Part shown: in pieces, positions 36,908 to 46,138 of the stretch
How the letters are laid out: each line of letters opens with the position of its first letter
How positions within the stretch are numbered: position 1 is the stretch's first letter
Origin: Hyphococcus sp.
GTDB taxonomy: Bacteria > Pseudomonadota > Alphaproteobacteria > Caulobacterales > Parvularculaceae
NCBI GenBank assembly: GCA_021776335.1
Contig: JAJFGB010000007.1
Span: 434,001-498,000 of the forward strand
Reading direction: 5' to 3'
DNA: 64,000 nt
The notes under the pieces: model-generated
Told to the model about the DNA's origin: nothing
The model's database searches: none
The model's input: the letters and a program-made list of their open reading frames with translations, nothing else
Translations under genes and position numbers: made by a program

Positions 36908-37932
36908 TGCCGTTGGCATTCATGCGTCCGGTGCGGCGCGAAGATTTTGATGAGATTTTGGCGCTCGCCAAGCAATCGGGCGGCGGCATGACAAACCTGC
37001 CCCCGGAGCCGGATGCATTGCGCGCGCGTATCAATTTCGCATGCGAGAGTTTTGAATCAGACGCGACGGAGCCCGGCGGCGAAGTCTATATGATGGTGCT
37101 TGAAGATGACGGCCGCGTTATGGGAACGTCAGCGGTGTTTTCCGCTGTCGGTCTCGAGAACGGTTTTGTAAACTATCGTATTAACAAAACCGTTCATGCG
37201 TCAAAGCAGTTGAAAAAACGCATCGAACGCAGGCTTCTCGTGCCGACCCACGATTTTACTGGCTGCGGCGAAGTTGGTTCGCTCTTTTTGTCGCCGGAAG
37301 CGCGCGGCGGCGGGTTCGGTAAATATCTTGCGCGCGCGCGTTATCTTTTTATTGCACAACACAGGGATCTGATTGCAGATCCCGTCTGCGCGGAACTGCG
37401 CGGCTGGCGCGGCCCGAATGGAGAGCAGCCATTTTGGGAAGCGCTTGGCAAACCGTTTTTTGACATGGAGTTCGAGGCGGCAGATTTGACTAATGCGGCC
37501 ACCGGCAACCAGTTCATCGCTGATCTCATGCCGCGTCATCCGATTTACGTAGCGCTATTGCCCAAAGCAGCCCGAGAGATTTTGGGTAAACCCCATGACA
37601 ACGCCGCCCCGGCCTTTAATATGCTTTTGAAAGAAGGTTTTTCTTTCCGCGGCTATATTGATGTTTTCGACGGTGGTCCGCTGGTCGATGCACAAATCGA
37701 CGACATCAAAACCGTCCAGGACAGCAAGAGCTATAAGATCGCTGACATTGCCGAGATTGCAGACGCCGGTGAAGCCCCTGTCATGCTGATGGCGGCCGGA
37801 AGATTATCGGGTTTTCGTGTCGTGCGCGCCCGGGTGCAGGCAGTGAATGACGACAATGTTATAATCGAAAAGGAAGCGGCGGCGACCTTGGGCGTCAAAA
37901 AAGGCGACGCTATTCGCGCCGTGATTTGGTGA
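36907..37932 (+). CDS. astA: Arginine N-succinyltransferase AstA
   Basis: The 341-residue acyltransferase has the family segments MRPVRREDFDEI, LFLSPEARGGGFGKYLARAR (split over the GNAT-like loop) and LLKEGFSFRGYIDVFDGGP. It transfers succinyl from succinyl-CoA to arginine, the first step of ammonia-producing arginine breakdown. The ATG overlaps the M20 hydrolase stop. The order M20-astA-astD-astB is compact, with gaps of 4 and 27 bases. Confidence 0.92.
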   Translation: MPLAFMRPVRREDFDEILALAKQSGGGMTNLPPEPDALRARINFACESFESDATEPGGEVYMMVLEDDGRVMGTSAVFSAVGLENGFVNYRINKTVHASKQLKKRIERRLLVPTHDFTGCGEVGSLFLSPEARGGGFGKYLARARYLFIAQHRDLIADPVCAELRGWRGPNGEQPFWEALGKPFFDMEFEAADLTNAATGNQFIADLMPRHPIYVALLPKAAREILGKPHDNAAPAFNMLLKEGFSFRGYIDVFDGGPLVDAQIDDIKTVQDSKSYKIADIAEIADAGEAPVMLMAAGRLSGFRVVRARVQAVNDDNVIIEKEAAATLGVKKGDAIRAVIW

Positions 37933-37936
37933 AGCG

Positions 37937-39403
37937 ATGACTGAAAAAATTCTGATTGATGGCGTATGGCGCGCTGGCCGCGGCGCGGCGTTTGAAAGTG
38001 TCGATCCGGCAACGGGCGAGACCATTTGGTCTGGCGCGGCGGCGACCGGAAATGATGTCGCAGATGCAGTAAAGGCGGCGCAGACCGCGTTCGAGCCCTG
38101 GGCGCTGACCTCTGTGAGAGATCGCATTGATATCGTTGAACGCTATCGCGATATCATCAAACGGGATGGCGAGGATTTGGCGCGGTTGATTTCGCGAGAA
38201 ACCGGCAAACCGTTTTGGGAAACCAAGACTGAAGCCGCGACGGTCGCCGGCAAAGTTGATATTTCAATCAACGCTTATCACGAGCGCACCGGCGAGCGTG
38301 AAAACGCAACCCACCTGACCCGTGCTGTGTTGCGCCATAAGCCGCATGGCGTGATGGCCGTATTGGGGCCTTATAATTTCCCGGCGCATTTGCCGAACGG
38401 TCACATCATTCCCGCGCTGATTGCCGGTAATACCGTTGTGTTTAAACCATCGGAGCTGGCGCCCGGCCCCGGCGCATTCATTGTCGAGCGTATGGTTGAA
38501 GCGGGCGTTCCCGAAGGCGTTGTTAATATGGTGCAGGGTGGGCGTGAAACCGGCGAGGCGCTTACCGGCGCAGACGGGATCAACGGCGTTCTCTTTACCG
38601 GCGGCGCAAAAACCGGTCTTGCGATCCACAAAATGTTCGCTGATCGCCTTGATGTTATTTTGGCGCTGGAACTAGGCGGCAATAACCCGCTGATCTGGTG
38701 GGATACGGACGATGTCGATGCGGCGGCCTTTGCCGTGGTGCAATCGGCGTTTTTGACCGCCGGACAGCGCTGCACCTGCGCGCGGCGGTTGATCATTCCT
38801 GAAGGCGCAGCAGGTGATAAGGCGATTGATGCGCTGACAAAACTCACGGACCGTCTGATTATTGGCGCGCCTTTTGACCAGCCACAGCCATTCCTCGGCC
38901 CGGTGATTTCGCCGAAAATCGCTCAAAGCCTCGAGCGGGCTTTTGATCAGCGCGTCGAAATGGGCGGCGAAGCCATTCGTAATTTATCTGTTCGCGATGA
39001 AGGCAGCGCCTTTGTGACACCCGGTATCGTCGATGTTACTGGCGCCAGCGCCATTCCCGATGAGGAGCATTTCGGGCCGATGCTGCAAGTTTGGCGCGTC
39101 AAGGATTTTGGCGCCGCCATCGCACGCGCCAACGCAACCAAATTTGGCCTTTCCGCCGGGCTGTTGTCTGACGATGCGGCGAAATGGGAAAAGTTTTTAA
39201 TGCTCAGCAAGGCGGGCGTCGTCAACTGGAACCGCCAGACTACAGGCGCCTCGGGCGCAGCGCCCTTTGGCGGCATTGGTTTTTCCGGCAATCATCGCCC
39301 CAGCGCTTATTATGCCGCGGATTATTGCGCCTATCCCGTCGCGTCCATGGAGGGCGATGGGCTGTTATCGCTCCCGGATGATCAGGTTGGGGTGAAGGTT
39401 TAG
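37937..39403 (+). CDS. astD: Succinylglutamate-semialdehyde dehydrogenase AstD
   Basis: This 488-residue aldehyde dehydrogenase has the nucleotide-binding FTGGAKTG, the general-base glutamate in LELGGNNP and the nucleophilic cysteine in AGQRCTCARRL. It oxidises N-succinylglutamate semialdehyde to N-succinylglutamate with NAD+. The gene starts four bases after astA. Length and motifs are normal. Confidence 0.92.
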   Translation: MTEKILIDGVWRAGRGAAFESVDPATGETIWSGAAATGNDVADAVKAAQTAFEPWALTSVRDRIDIVERYRDIIKRDGEDLARLISRETGKPFWETKTEAATVAGKVDISINAYHERTGERENATHLTRAVLRHKPHGVMAVLGPYNFPAHLPNGHIIPALIAGNTVVFKPSELAPGPGAFIVERMVEAGVPEGVVNMVQGGRETGEALTGADGINGVLFTGGAKTGLAIHKMFADRLDVILALELGGNNPLIWWDTDDVDAAAFAVVQSAFLTAGQRCTCARRLIIPEGAAGDKAIDALTKLTDRLIIGAPFDQPQPFLGPVISPKIAQSLERAFDQRVEMGGEAIRNLSVRDEGSAFVTPGIVDVTGASAIPDEEHFGPMLQVWRVKDFGAAIARANATKFGLSAGLLSDDAAKWEKFLMLSKAGVVNWNRQTTGASGAAPFGGIGFSGNHRPSAYYAADYCAYPVASMEGDGLLSLPDDQVGVKV

Positions 39404-39430
39404 TCTAATGCCAAGCGAATATTTTGATAA

Positions 39431-40738
39431 ATGACCCACACAGAATATAATTTCGACGGCCTGATCGGCCCGACCCATAATTATGCGGGGCTCTCTTTCG
39501 GCAATCTCGCCTCGGCGACCAATAAGGGCGCGGCGTCAAACCCGCGCGAGGCGGCGTTGCAGGGGCTTGCCAAGATGCGTGCGGCCATGGAGCTGGGATT
39601 GGGCCAGGGCTTCCTGCCGCCCCAGGATCGGCCGCATCTGAAAACCCTGCGCGCGCTTGGTTTTTCCGGAACTGACCGGCAGATGATTGAACATGCCATT
39701 AGCGATGCGCCGGAACTTCTCGCCAATTGCTATGCGGCATCCACAATGTGGACGGCCAATGCCGGGACTGTCGCGCCATCGCCGGATACGGCTGATGGGC
39801 GTGTGCATTTCACGCCAGCCAATCTTGCAGCGAATTTTCACCGCGCCATTGAGGGTGAAACGACGGCGCGCGTGCTCGCGCATATCTTTGATCATGACAA
39901 GCATTTCGCGCACCACCCGCTATTGCCCGGCGGCGTTCATTTCAGCGATGAGGGCGCTGCCAATCATGGGCGCCTTGCAGAAGGTCATGGGTCGCCCGGC
40001 GTTCATTTGTTCGTTTACGGCAAGGACGGCGATCGCTTTCCGGCGCGCCAGCGAAAGCGGGCGAGCGAAGCGGTGGCGCGTGGACATTTACTTGACCCGG
40101 AAAAAACGATCTTCATTGAACAATCAAAAGCAGCCCTTGATGCCGGCGCCTTCCATAATGATGTTGTTGGCGTCGCCAATGGAACAGTTCTTTTTCTGCA
40201 TGAACAAAGTTTTGCAGATCCTGAGGCTGCTTACGCAGCGATCCGCGATGCCGCGCCTTTTGTTGAAATCGTCGAAGCTTCTGCGGCGAAAATATCGCTC
40301 GAAGATGCAGTTAAATCCTACCTCTTTAATTCTCAGCTGGTGACGCTGCCGGGTGGCGAGATGGCGCTGATCCTGCCGAAGGAGTCCGAGGAAAACCCGC
40401 GTGTCAAAGGTTTCCTTGAAGAAACCCTTGCCAAAAATAACCCAATTAATCGGTTGGTCTTTAAAGACGTTCGCGAAAGCATGAGGAATGGTGGTGGGCC
40501 TGCCTGCCTGCGCCTGCGCGTTGTTATGTCGGAGGCAGAATCTGCTGCTGCCAATCAGAATTTCATGCTTGATGCAGCAAAAATCTCAAGGCTTGAAGAC
40601 TGGGTCCGCGCTCATTACCGCGACCGGCTGGCGGCAGATGATCTCAAAGATCCTGAATTTATGACAGAAAGTCTCGCCGCCATGCAGGCATTGACAGATA
40701 TCCTCTACATGGGCGCTTTTTATGACTTCCAGAAGTGA
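39431..40738 (+). CDS. astB: N-succinylarginine dihydrolase AstB
   Basis: The 435-residue amidinotransferase-fold enzyme has GLIGPTHNYAG at the N-terminus, TANAGTV, the catalytic histidine in FHNDVVGVANG and the catalytic cysteine in GGGPACLRLRV. It converts N-succinylarginine to N-succinylornithine, CO2 and ammonia. The next enzyme, the transaminase AstC, is not in the window. A general acetylornithine aminotransferase elsewhere may serve. Confidence 0.93.
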   Translation: MTHTEYNFDGLIGPTHNYAGLSFGNLASATNKGAASNPREAALQGLAKMRAAMELGLGQGFLPPQDRPHLKTLRALGFSGTDRQMIEHAISDAPELLANCYAASTMWTANAGTVAPSPDTADGRVHFTPANLAANFHRAIEGETTARVLAHIFDHDKHFAHHPLLPGGVHFSDEGAANHGRLAEGHGSPGVHLFVYGKDGDRFPARQRKRASEAVARGHLLDPEKTIFIEQSKAALDAGAFHNDVVGVANGTVLFLHEQSFADPEAAYAAIRDAAPFVEIVEASAAKISLEDAVKSYLFNSQLVTLPGGEMALILPKESEENPRVKGFLEETLAKNNPINRLVFKDVRESMRNGGGPACLRLRVVMSEAESAAANQNFMLDAAKISRLEDWVRAHYRDRLAADDLKDPEFMTESLAAMQALTDILYMGAFYDFQK

Positions 40739-40850
40739 TGTCACAATTGCGCATATGTATAGTTTTGGGACATAGAAAGCTGCAACAGTAGCTGTCGCTT
40801 AAGGTTTAACGCCTAAGCTTCCCGAATTGCCTTACTTCGGGGAGCGTGGA

Positions 40851-42683
40851 TTGGCAAAGTTTCCGACTGGTGATCAACAGAGCGGCGCAAGCGCGGCGTC
40901 ATTGCGCCTGTCTGGTCTGCTTGCGACAGCAGCAGCGCGCGCTAACCAGCTTAAAACGCGGTTTGTCATTGCCGGTGTAGGCGCAGCAATCATGTGGACT
41001 GCGATCAGTCACGTTTGGGCCATTTTCTGGTTCGTGGCGGTTGTCTTAAGCCAGACTGCTGACATGTATTTCTGGAAGCCATTTCGTGATCCTGCGCGGC
41101 GCGCTTTGCCGACAAGGGAGGAGTGGTTTGCGGTGTGCGCATCCTCCATGCAGGCGACATTTGTTTATTCCTTTTTTACTGTGTTGCTTTGGTTTTTTTG
41201 GGATGGCCAGGGCAAGATATTCGCAATGATGTGGCTTTGCGGCGCTCTGCTGCATATCACAATGCACATGCATCATGAGCGGCGGACATTTCTCGCCGCC
41301 GTCACGCCGCATTTGTTGTATTTCTTCGCCTTACCGCTCTACTCGCTTGTCACCGGCCAAGACCCTGGCCGTGTTGGCGCGGCGGCGATTATGGCAGCGG
41401 GGCTTTTATACGCCGGTCATCTGGTTGTTGCGCTTCGCGAATATCAGGTGACCAGCGCGACCATGCGGGCAGCGCGGGAACATGCGCTTCAACGTCAGGC
41501 GACCGCAGAACAAGCGAACAACGCCAAGTCTACATTTTTGGCCAATATGAGTCATGAAATCCGCACGCCCATGAATGGTATTCTCGGTATGGCGGCGACG
41601 CTGGAGACGAGCGGTCTTAAGCCTGAGCAACTGCAGCAATTGAAAGTCATCAGCGATTCTGGTGACTTGTTGATGACTGTGCTTAACGATCTTCTCGATT
41701 TTTCAAAAATTGAAGCTAATCGCATCGAATTTGAGCAGGCGCCGTTTCGCCCCTGCGACATCGCGAGAAAAGTTGAAAGCCTCCATGGATTGAAAGCGCA
41801 GGAAAAAGGCCTCGATTTCAACATCGACTGCAACCACGACAGTGACATGTTGTTGCTTGGTGATGCCCATCGTATCGTGCAAATCCTCCATAACCTCGTC
41901 AACAATGCAATCAAATTCACTGAGGCAGGCGCAGTTACCTTAAAGGTTGGGGTGTCGATGCAAAAAGCGTCTTTTCGGTTGTTGACGATTGAGGTTGTTG
42001 ACACCGGCATTGGCGTTGACGGTGAGCAGGCGTCGCGGATTTTCGAGCCGTTCACGCAAGCTGATACTGCGACCACGCGCAAATATGGTGGTACAGGTCT
42101 GGGACTGTCCATCGTCAAGGGATTGATCGACGCCATGGGCGGGAGAATTTCCATGGAATCAGAAACCGGTAAGGGGACGCGTGTTTTGATTGAGCTATCG
42201 TTGCTCGCGGCGCCTAGTGAACAAAGCAGTGATGCGCCGACAACGACCTTCGACGCCAATGATGTTGTGAAAGGGCTTCGAATTCTGGCGGCGGAAGACA
42301 ATATCGTTAACCAGGCCGTCCTTCGAACATTTTTGGAGCAACGCAATCATGACACCCATTTCGCCGCCGATGGCCTTGTGGCGGTGGACATGTTCAAGCG
42401 GGATGAATTTGACCTGGTGCTGATGGATATATCCATGCCAGTGCTGGATGGGGGGGAGGCCATGCGCCAGATACGGTTTCTCGAACGTGAAAGCAATTCT
42501 GCCAAATCCGTTCCAATGATTGCTGTTTCAGCCCACGCCATGCTTCAGCAAGTTGAAGAATATCTCGCAATGGGTTTTGCCGGATACCTCACCAAGCCGC
42601 TGCGCGCCGAAGACCTTCATGCAGAAATTGATCGGGTCATGGCAGAGAAAAATTCGGCGGTCGACGCAGTAAAAACTGCCTGA
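40851..42683 (+). CDS. Membrane hybrid histidine kinase/response regulator
   Basis: The protein has about 610 residues, beginning with four to six membrane helices up to about residue 190. Then come a HisKA dimerisation helix with the phospho-accepting histidine in [11 protein letters not shown], a HATPase domain (N box [23 protein letters not shown]) and a receiver domain ([18 protein letters not shown] with the phospho-Asp, KPL). There is no HPt domain. A TTG start at 40851 has GGGGAG seven bases upstream and is chosen over the TTG at 40827. The signal and partner are unknown. Confidence 0.85.
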   Translation: MAKFPTGDQQSGASAASLRLSGLLATAAARANQLKTRFVIAGVGAAIMWTAISHVWAIFWFVAVVLSQTADMYFWKPFRDPARRALPTREEWFAVCASSMQATFVYSFFTVLLWFFWDGQGKIFAMMWLCGALLHITMHMHHERRTFLAAVTPHLLYFFALPLYSLVTGQDPGRVGAAAIMAAGLLYAGHLVVALREYQVTSATMRAAREHALQRQATAEQANNAKSTFLANMSHEIRTPMNGILGMAATLETSGLKPEQLQQLKVISDSGDLLMTVLNDLLDFSKIEANRIEFEQAPFRPCDIARKVESLHGLKAQEKGLDFNIDCNHDSDMLLLGDAHRIVQILHNLVNNAIKFTEAGAVTLKVGVSMQKASFRLLTIEVVDTGIGVDGEQASRIFEPFTQADTATTRKYGGTGLGLSIVKGLIDAMGGRISMESETGKGTRVLIELSLLAAPSEQSSDAPTTTFDANDVVKGLRILAAEDNIVNQAVLRTFLEQRNHDTHFAADGLVAVDMFKRDEFDLVLMDISMPVLDGGEAMRQIRFLERESNSAKSVPMIAVSAHAMLQQVEEYLAMGFAGYLTKPLRAEDLHAEIDRVMAEKNSAVDAVKTA

Positions 42684-42746
42684 CCGGGCAGGCTGTCTTG
42701 CATTAAATCATTTTTCAGCGGCATCGAAGCCATCGCTATTCGTGAA

Positions 42747-43247
42747 TCAGCGCGCGCCCATTGGCTTAGGCAACGGCATCACGATTTTGCGCGTTACCTC
42801 GCGCAGGGTGAAGCTCGATTCCACAGTGGCGATATTTGGCATGCGCAGGATCGTTTCAGACAGGAATGCTTCATAGGCTGACAATGTCGGAATCAAGACG
42901 CGGATGAAATAGTCGAACTTGCCTGTGACGAGATAGCATTCCATCACTTCTTCGCGGTCTTTGATTGCGTTTTCAAATTCACGAAGCGTTTTGTCGTCTT
43001 CGCGTTCCAGCTTGACCAGAATGATGACAGTGACATTGACGCCGAGCGCTTCCCGGTTAACCTCCGTGTGGTAACCTTTGATGATGCCGTCATTTTCAAG
43101 CCGCCGCAGCCGCCGCAGGCAGGGGGTTGGCGAGAGGCCGACCTTGTCAGCAAGTTCCGCATTGGTGATTCGCGCGTTTTCCTGCAGATGCTTCAAAATC
43201 TTGTGGTCGATATGGTCGAGTTTCATCGATTGCATTTCCCGGGACAT
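42747..43247 (-). CDS. Lrp/AsnC-family transcriptional regulator
   Basis: The protein has 166 residues with the winged helix-turn-helix at about 10-60 (LDHIDHKILKHLQENARI, SPTPCLRRLRRLE) and the RAM ligand-binding domain (VMECYLVTGKFDYFIRV). It is divergent from a leucine-type dehydrogenase and probably controls it in response to an amino acid. The start could be 43247, 43235 or 43226 (MKLDHID, the usual family start). The upstream region carries a palindrome that also occurs before the dehydrogenase. Confidence 0.88.
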   Translation of the reverse strand: MSREMQSMKLDHIDHKILKHLQENARITNAELADKVGLSPTPCLRRLRRLENDGIIKGYHTEVNREALGVNVTVIILVKLEREDDKTLREFENAIKDREEVMECYLVTGKFDYFIRVLIPTLSAYEAFLSETILRMPNIATVESSFTLREVTRKIVMPLPKPMGAR

Positions 43248-43277
43248 CTCATGCGTTTCATGGGATGCCCTATCTAT

Positions 43278-43294
43278 TTAGCGTTATCTGCTAA
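43278..43294. promoter_or_regulatory. Candidate Lrp-type operator, copy A (lrp side)
   Basis: TTAGC and GCTAA arms flank a seven-base centre, 31 bases before the lrp ATG. The 54 bases beginning here match the region of copy B without gaps at 37 positions, including a shared CTTGATTTGG 35 bases in. The site likely mediates autoregulation. Confidence 0.55.
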
Positions 43295-43448
43295 TGGTCA
43301 AGCTTAAAAGTGCTTGATTTGGCAGAAACGTATCGAAAATTTCGACTTTTGCTTATGCGTGCGGGCAAATTTCTAGCCGCACGCTCGGAATCTCTGTTTG
43401 AGGGCCCTCCGGATTCTCAAGGGGAAAACCCTAGGATAGCTTACTTGT

Positions 43449-43465
43449 TTAGCATCATATGCTAA
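43449..43465. promoter_or_regulatory. Candidate Lrp-type operator, copy B (dehydrogenase side)
   Basis: TTAGCAT, three bases, ATGCTAA form a perfect 17-base palindrome 132 bases before the dehydrogenase ATG and 171 bases from copy A. The copied block includes CTTGATTTGG, possibly a promoter element. The rest of the 350-base gap between the two genes holds a GAGGGCCCTC palindrome at 43400-43409 and no gene. Confidence 0.6.
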
Positions 43466-43597
43466 TGACCAAGCGCCGTCAGCCTTGATTTGGTGGGAAC
43501 GTCTTCACGTTTTCGGCTACTGCTGGCGCGCGCTGGCGAACCTGCTATAGCCCGCGCGGAATACCCTGTCGGACCCCCAATTTTTGAGGAGAATCTA

Positions 43598-44650
43598 ATG
43601 ATGGAAAGCCGCGTATTGCCGGTCGATGGCTGGCAAAAGGTTGTGCATTTCATTGACGAAAGCGCTGGTCTCAATGCGCTGATCGCCGTTCATGACGCAA
43701 CGCTGGGGCCAGGCTGTGGTGGGTGCCGAATTTACCCCTATGCCGATTTCGAAGCGGGTCTCACAGATGTCCAAAATCTGTCGCGCGGTATGACGTTCAA
43801 AAACGCGCTGGGCGGCATTCCGTTTGGCGGCGGCAAGGCGGTGATTTTCGCTGACCCGAGGAAAGACAAATCCCCGGCATTGCTGAAGGCTTTTGGCGCT
43901 GCCGTCGAAAGTCTCGAAGGGCTTTATTACACAGCAGAAGACTCCGGCGTCACTGAAGATGATTTGAAAACCATCCGATCTGTCACCAATTACGCCGCCG
44001 GTCTTGCCCATGACGGCGTCGGCGGCAACCCGTCACCCTTCACGGCGCGCGGCGTCTGGCGTGGCATGCAGGCGGCTGCACGGCACCATTATGGCGCCGC
44101 GAGCCTTCAAGGGCTGCGTGTTTCAATCCTTGGTGTGGGCGCTGTCGGCATGGAGCTGGCGCGCTTGATCCATGAAGAGGGCGGCAAACTTGTCGTCGCG
44201 GATGTTAATGACGCAGCAGTAAAGGAAGCGCGCGACAGGTTTGGCGCTGAAATTGTTTCCAAAGATGACGCAGTCGCAGCCGATGTCGATATTTTTGCGC
44301 CTTGTGCGCTGGGCGGCGCGATCAACGTGGATACGATCGGTCGGCTGCAGGCAAAGATCGTCGCCGGCGCGGCCAATAACCAGCTTGCGAGCCCCGATAT
44401 GGGTGCGGCGCTTTCTGAGCGCGGCATACTTTACTGTCCCGATTATGTCATCAATGCCGCCGGCGTGATCAGTGTGGGTCTTGAAATCCTCGGGAACTGG
44501 ACCAACAAAGAGATGACTGCGCGTATCGACAAGATCGGCGATACGCTAACCGAAATATTTAAACGCGCCGAAGCGGAAAATCGGCCTACCGGAGCGGTCG
44601 CTGACGAGCTGGCGCTTGAAGTCATCGCGCGCGGTCGTGAAGCTGCGTAA
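43598..44650 (+). CDS. Leucine/phenylalanine/valine dehydrogenase
   Basis: This 350-residue amino-acid dehydrogenase has the catalytic lysines in MTFKNALGGIPFGGGKA and the NAD motif LGVGAVGMELA. It reversibly deaminates a branched-chain or aromatic amino acid to the 2-oxo acid. The ATG at 43598 has a GAGGAG site; the frame is open to 43490, but that extension covers promoter-like DNA. The divergent Lrp regulator and downstream thiolase place it in amino-acid catabolism. The exact substrate cannot be fixed. Confidence 0.88.
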   Translation: MMESRVLPVDGWQKVVHFIDESAGLNALIAVHDATLGPGCGGCRIYPYADFEAGLTDVQNLSRGMTFKNALGGIPFGGGKAVIFADPRKDKSPALLKAFGAAVESLEGLYYTAEDSGVTEDDLKTIRSVTNYAAGLAHDGVGGNPSPFTARGVWRGMQAAARHHYGAASLQGLRVSILGVGAVGMELARLIHEEGGKLVVADVNDAAVKEARDRFGAEIVSKDDAVAADVDIFAPCALGGAINVDTIGRLQAKIVAGAANNQLASPDMGAALSERGILYCPDYVINAAGVISVGLEILGNWTNKEMTARIDKIGDTLTEIFKRAEAENRPTGAVADELALEVIARGREAA

Positions 44651-44721
44651 GTTTGAAACAGGTGTGTGAAAAGCAGCCTTGAAAATTTACGTCAGCCAGG
44701 AAGTTTGCAAAGGAAAACCTC

Positions 44722-45909
44722 ATGAGCAACAAAGATCCCATTGTCATCGCCGGCATGGCGCGGACACCAATTGGCAATTTTCTCGGCGCCTTTACCGGCT
44801 TGCCGTCAACGGAGTTGGGCGCGCGCGCCATCGAAGCGGCGCTGTCCCGTGGCGGCGTCAATGCCGATGATGTGGATGAAGTGTTGATGGGGTGCGTGTT
44901 GCCGGCGGGCCTTGGCCAGGCGCCTGCGCGGCAGGCATCGCTTGGCGCCGGCATTCCAAAATCAGCCGGTTGTACGACGGTGAATAAAATGTGCGGCTCC
45001 GGCATGAAAACGGTGATGCAGGGCCATGACGCCATTCTTGCGGGAACCAGCGAAATTGTTGTCGCCGGCGGCATGGAAGCGATGACCAATGCGCCGCATC
45101 TTTTGCCCACAGGCAGGACCGGCATCAAATACGGTCAGGGTGCTGTCCTTGATCATATGGCAGTGGACGGCCTTGAGGACGCTTATGACAAGGGCCGCGC
45201 TATGGGCGTTTTCGCAGAAAAATGCGCGCGCGAATGGCAGTTTTCCCGTGAAGAGCAGGATGAATATTCGATGCGCTCGGTAACGCGCGCGCAGGCAGCC
45301 ATCAAAGACGGATCGTTCAAGGATGAAATTATTCCCGTTGAAGTTAAATCCCGCAAAGGCGCGATTACCGTCAGCGACGATGAAAAACCGGGCGTCGTTG
45401 ATGCGGCAAAAATCCCTAAGCTGAGGGCGGCGTTTGAAAAAGACGGTACGGTGACGGCTGGCAATGCGTCGGCGATTTCCGATGGCGCCGCAGCGCTGGT
45501 GTTGATGCGTCAATCCACGGCGGACGCAAAAGGCGCCAAACCGGTTGCACGGATAATCGCTCACTCGACCCATGCCCAGGAGCCGGAATGGTTTACGACG
45601 GCGCCGGTAGAATCGATCCGCACGGTGCTTGAAAAAGCCGGCTGGTCGGCGGACGAGGTTGATCTTTACGAGATCAACGAAGCATTTTCTGTGGTCCCGC
45701 TGGCGGCCATGCGCGAACACAAGCTGCCCGCCGAAAAGGTCAACATTCATGGCGGCGCCATCGCCCTTGGCCATCCGATTGGCGCTTCGGGCGCCCGTAT
45801 TCTGGTGACGCTGATCAATGCGCTCAAGCAAAACGGCGGCAAAAAAGGGGTGGCGAGCCTCTGCATTGGCGGCGGTGAGGCGACATCTGTGGCGCTGGAG
45901 TTGGTTTAG
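44722..45909 (+). CDS. Acetyl-CoA acetyltransferase (thiolase)
   Basis: The 395-residue thiolase has the nucleophilic cysteine in VNKMCGSGMK, histidine in GGAIALGHPIGASG and the second cysteine in SLCIGGGEA. It condenses or cleaves acetoacetyl-CoA or longer 3-ketoacyl-CoA. An AAGGA site precedes the ATG. It follows the dehydrogenase by 71 bases and may be co-transcribed, serving breakdown of branched-chain or ketogenic amino acids. Confidence 0.92.
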   Translation: MSNKDPIVIAGMARTPIGNFLGAFTGLPSTELGARAIEAALSRGGVNADDVDEVLMGCVLPAGLGQAPARQASLGAGIPKSAGCTTVNKMCGSGMKTVMQGHDAILAGTSEIVVAGGMEAMTNAPHLLPTGRTGIKYGQGAVLDHMAVDGLEDAYDKGRAMGVFAEKCAREWQFSREEQDEYSMRSVTRAQAAIKDGSFKDEIIPVEVKSRKGAITVSDDEKPGVVDAAKIPKLRAAFEKDGTVTAGNASAISDGAAALVLMRQSTADAKGAKPVARIIAHSTHAQEPEWFTTAPVESIRTVLEKAGWSADEVDLYEINEAFSVVPLAAMREHKLPAEKVNIHGGAIALGHPIGASGARILVTLINALKQNGGKKGVASLCIGGGEATSVALELV

Positions 45910-46138
45910 AAAACCTGTTGCCCGGCGCGTCTGCCACCAGCGTAGACTCGCTTGTTTTCGTCAAATTCGGCCGCAGGCGACAACTGCTCCGTCAGCTTAG
46001 CTTAGCATTCACGTGGCTGAATTTTCAAAAAACGATTAATGTTAGAAATTATATTGCCGAACTTGAGTGGTGGAAAAGTATAGGGCATGGTGATGCCAAT
46101 CACGGGCAAAAGTCCCGAGATTGGGGACGGGGGTCACC

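Noticed and set aside
40799-40809. TTAA-N3-TTAA as a CtrA site before the hybrid kinase
   Set aside because: CtrA sites need seven bases between the halves; three do not fit.
41552-42346. 264-codon open frame opposite the histidine kinase
   Set aside because: It is serine-rich shadow coding; all kinase and receiver motifs lie on the plus strand.
44962-45831. 289-codon open frame opposite the thiolase
   Set aside because: The thiolase motifs on the plus strand are complete; the reverse product is rich in Arg, His and Phe and matches nothing.
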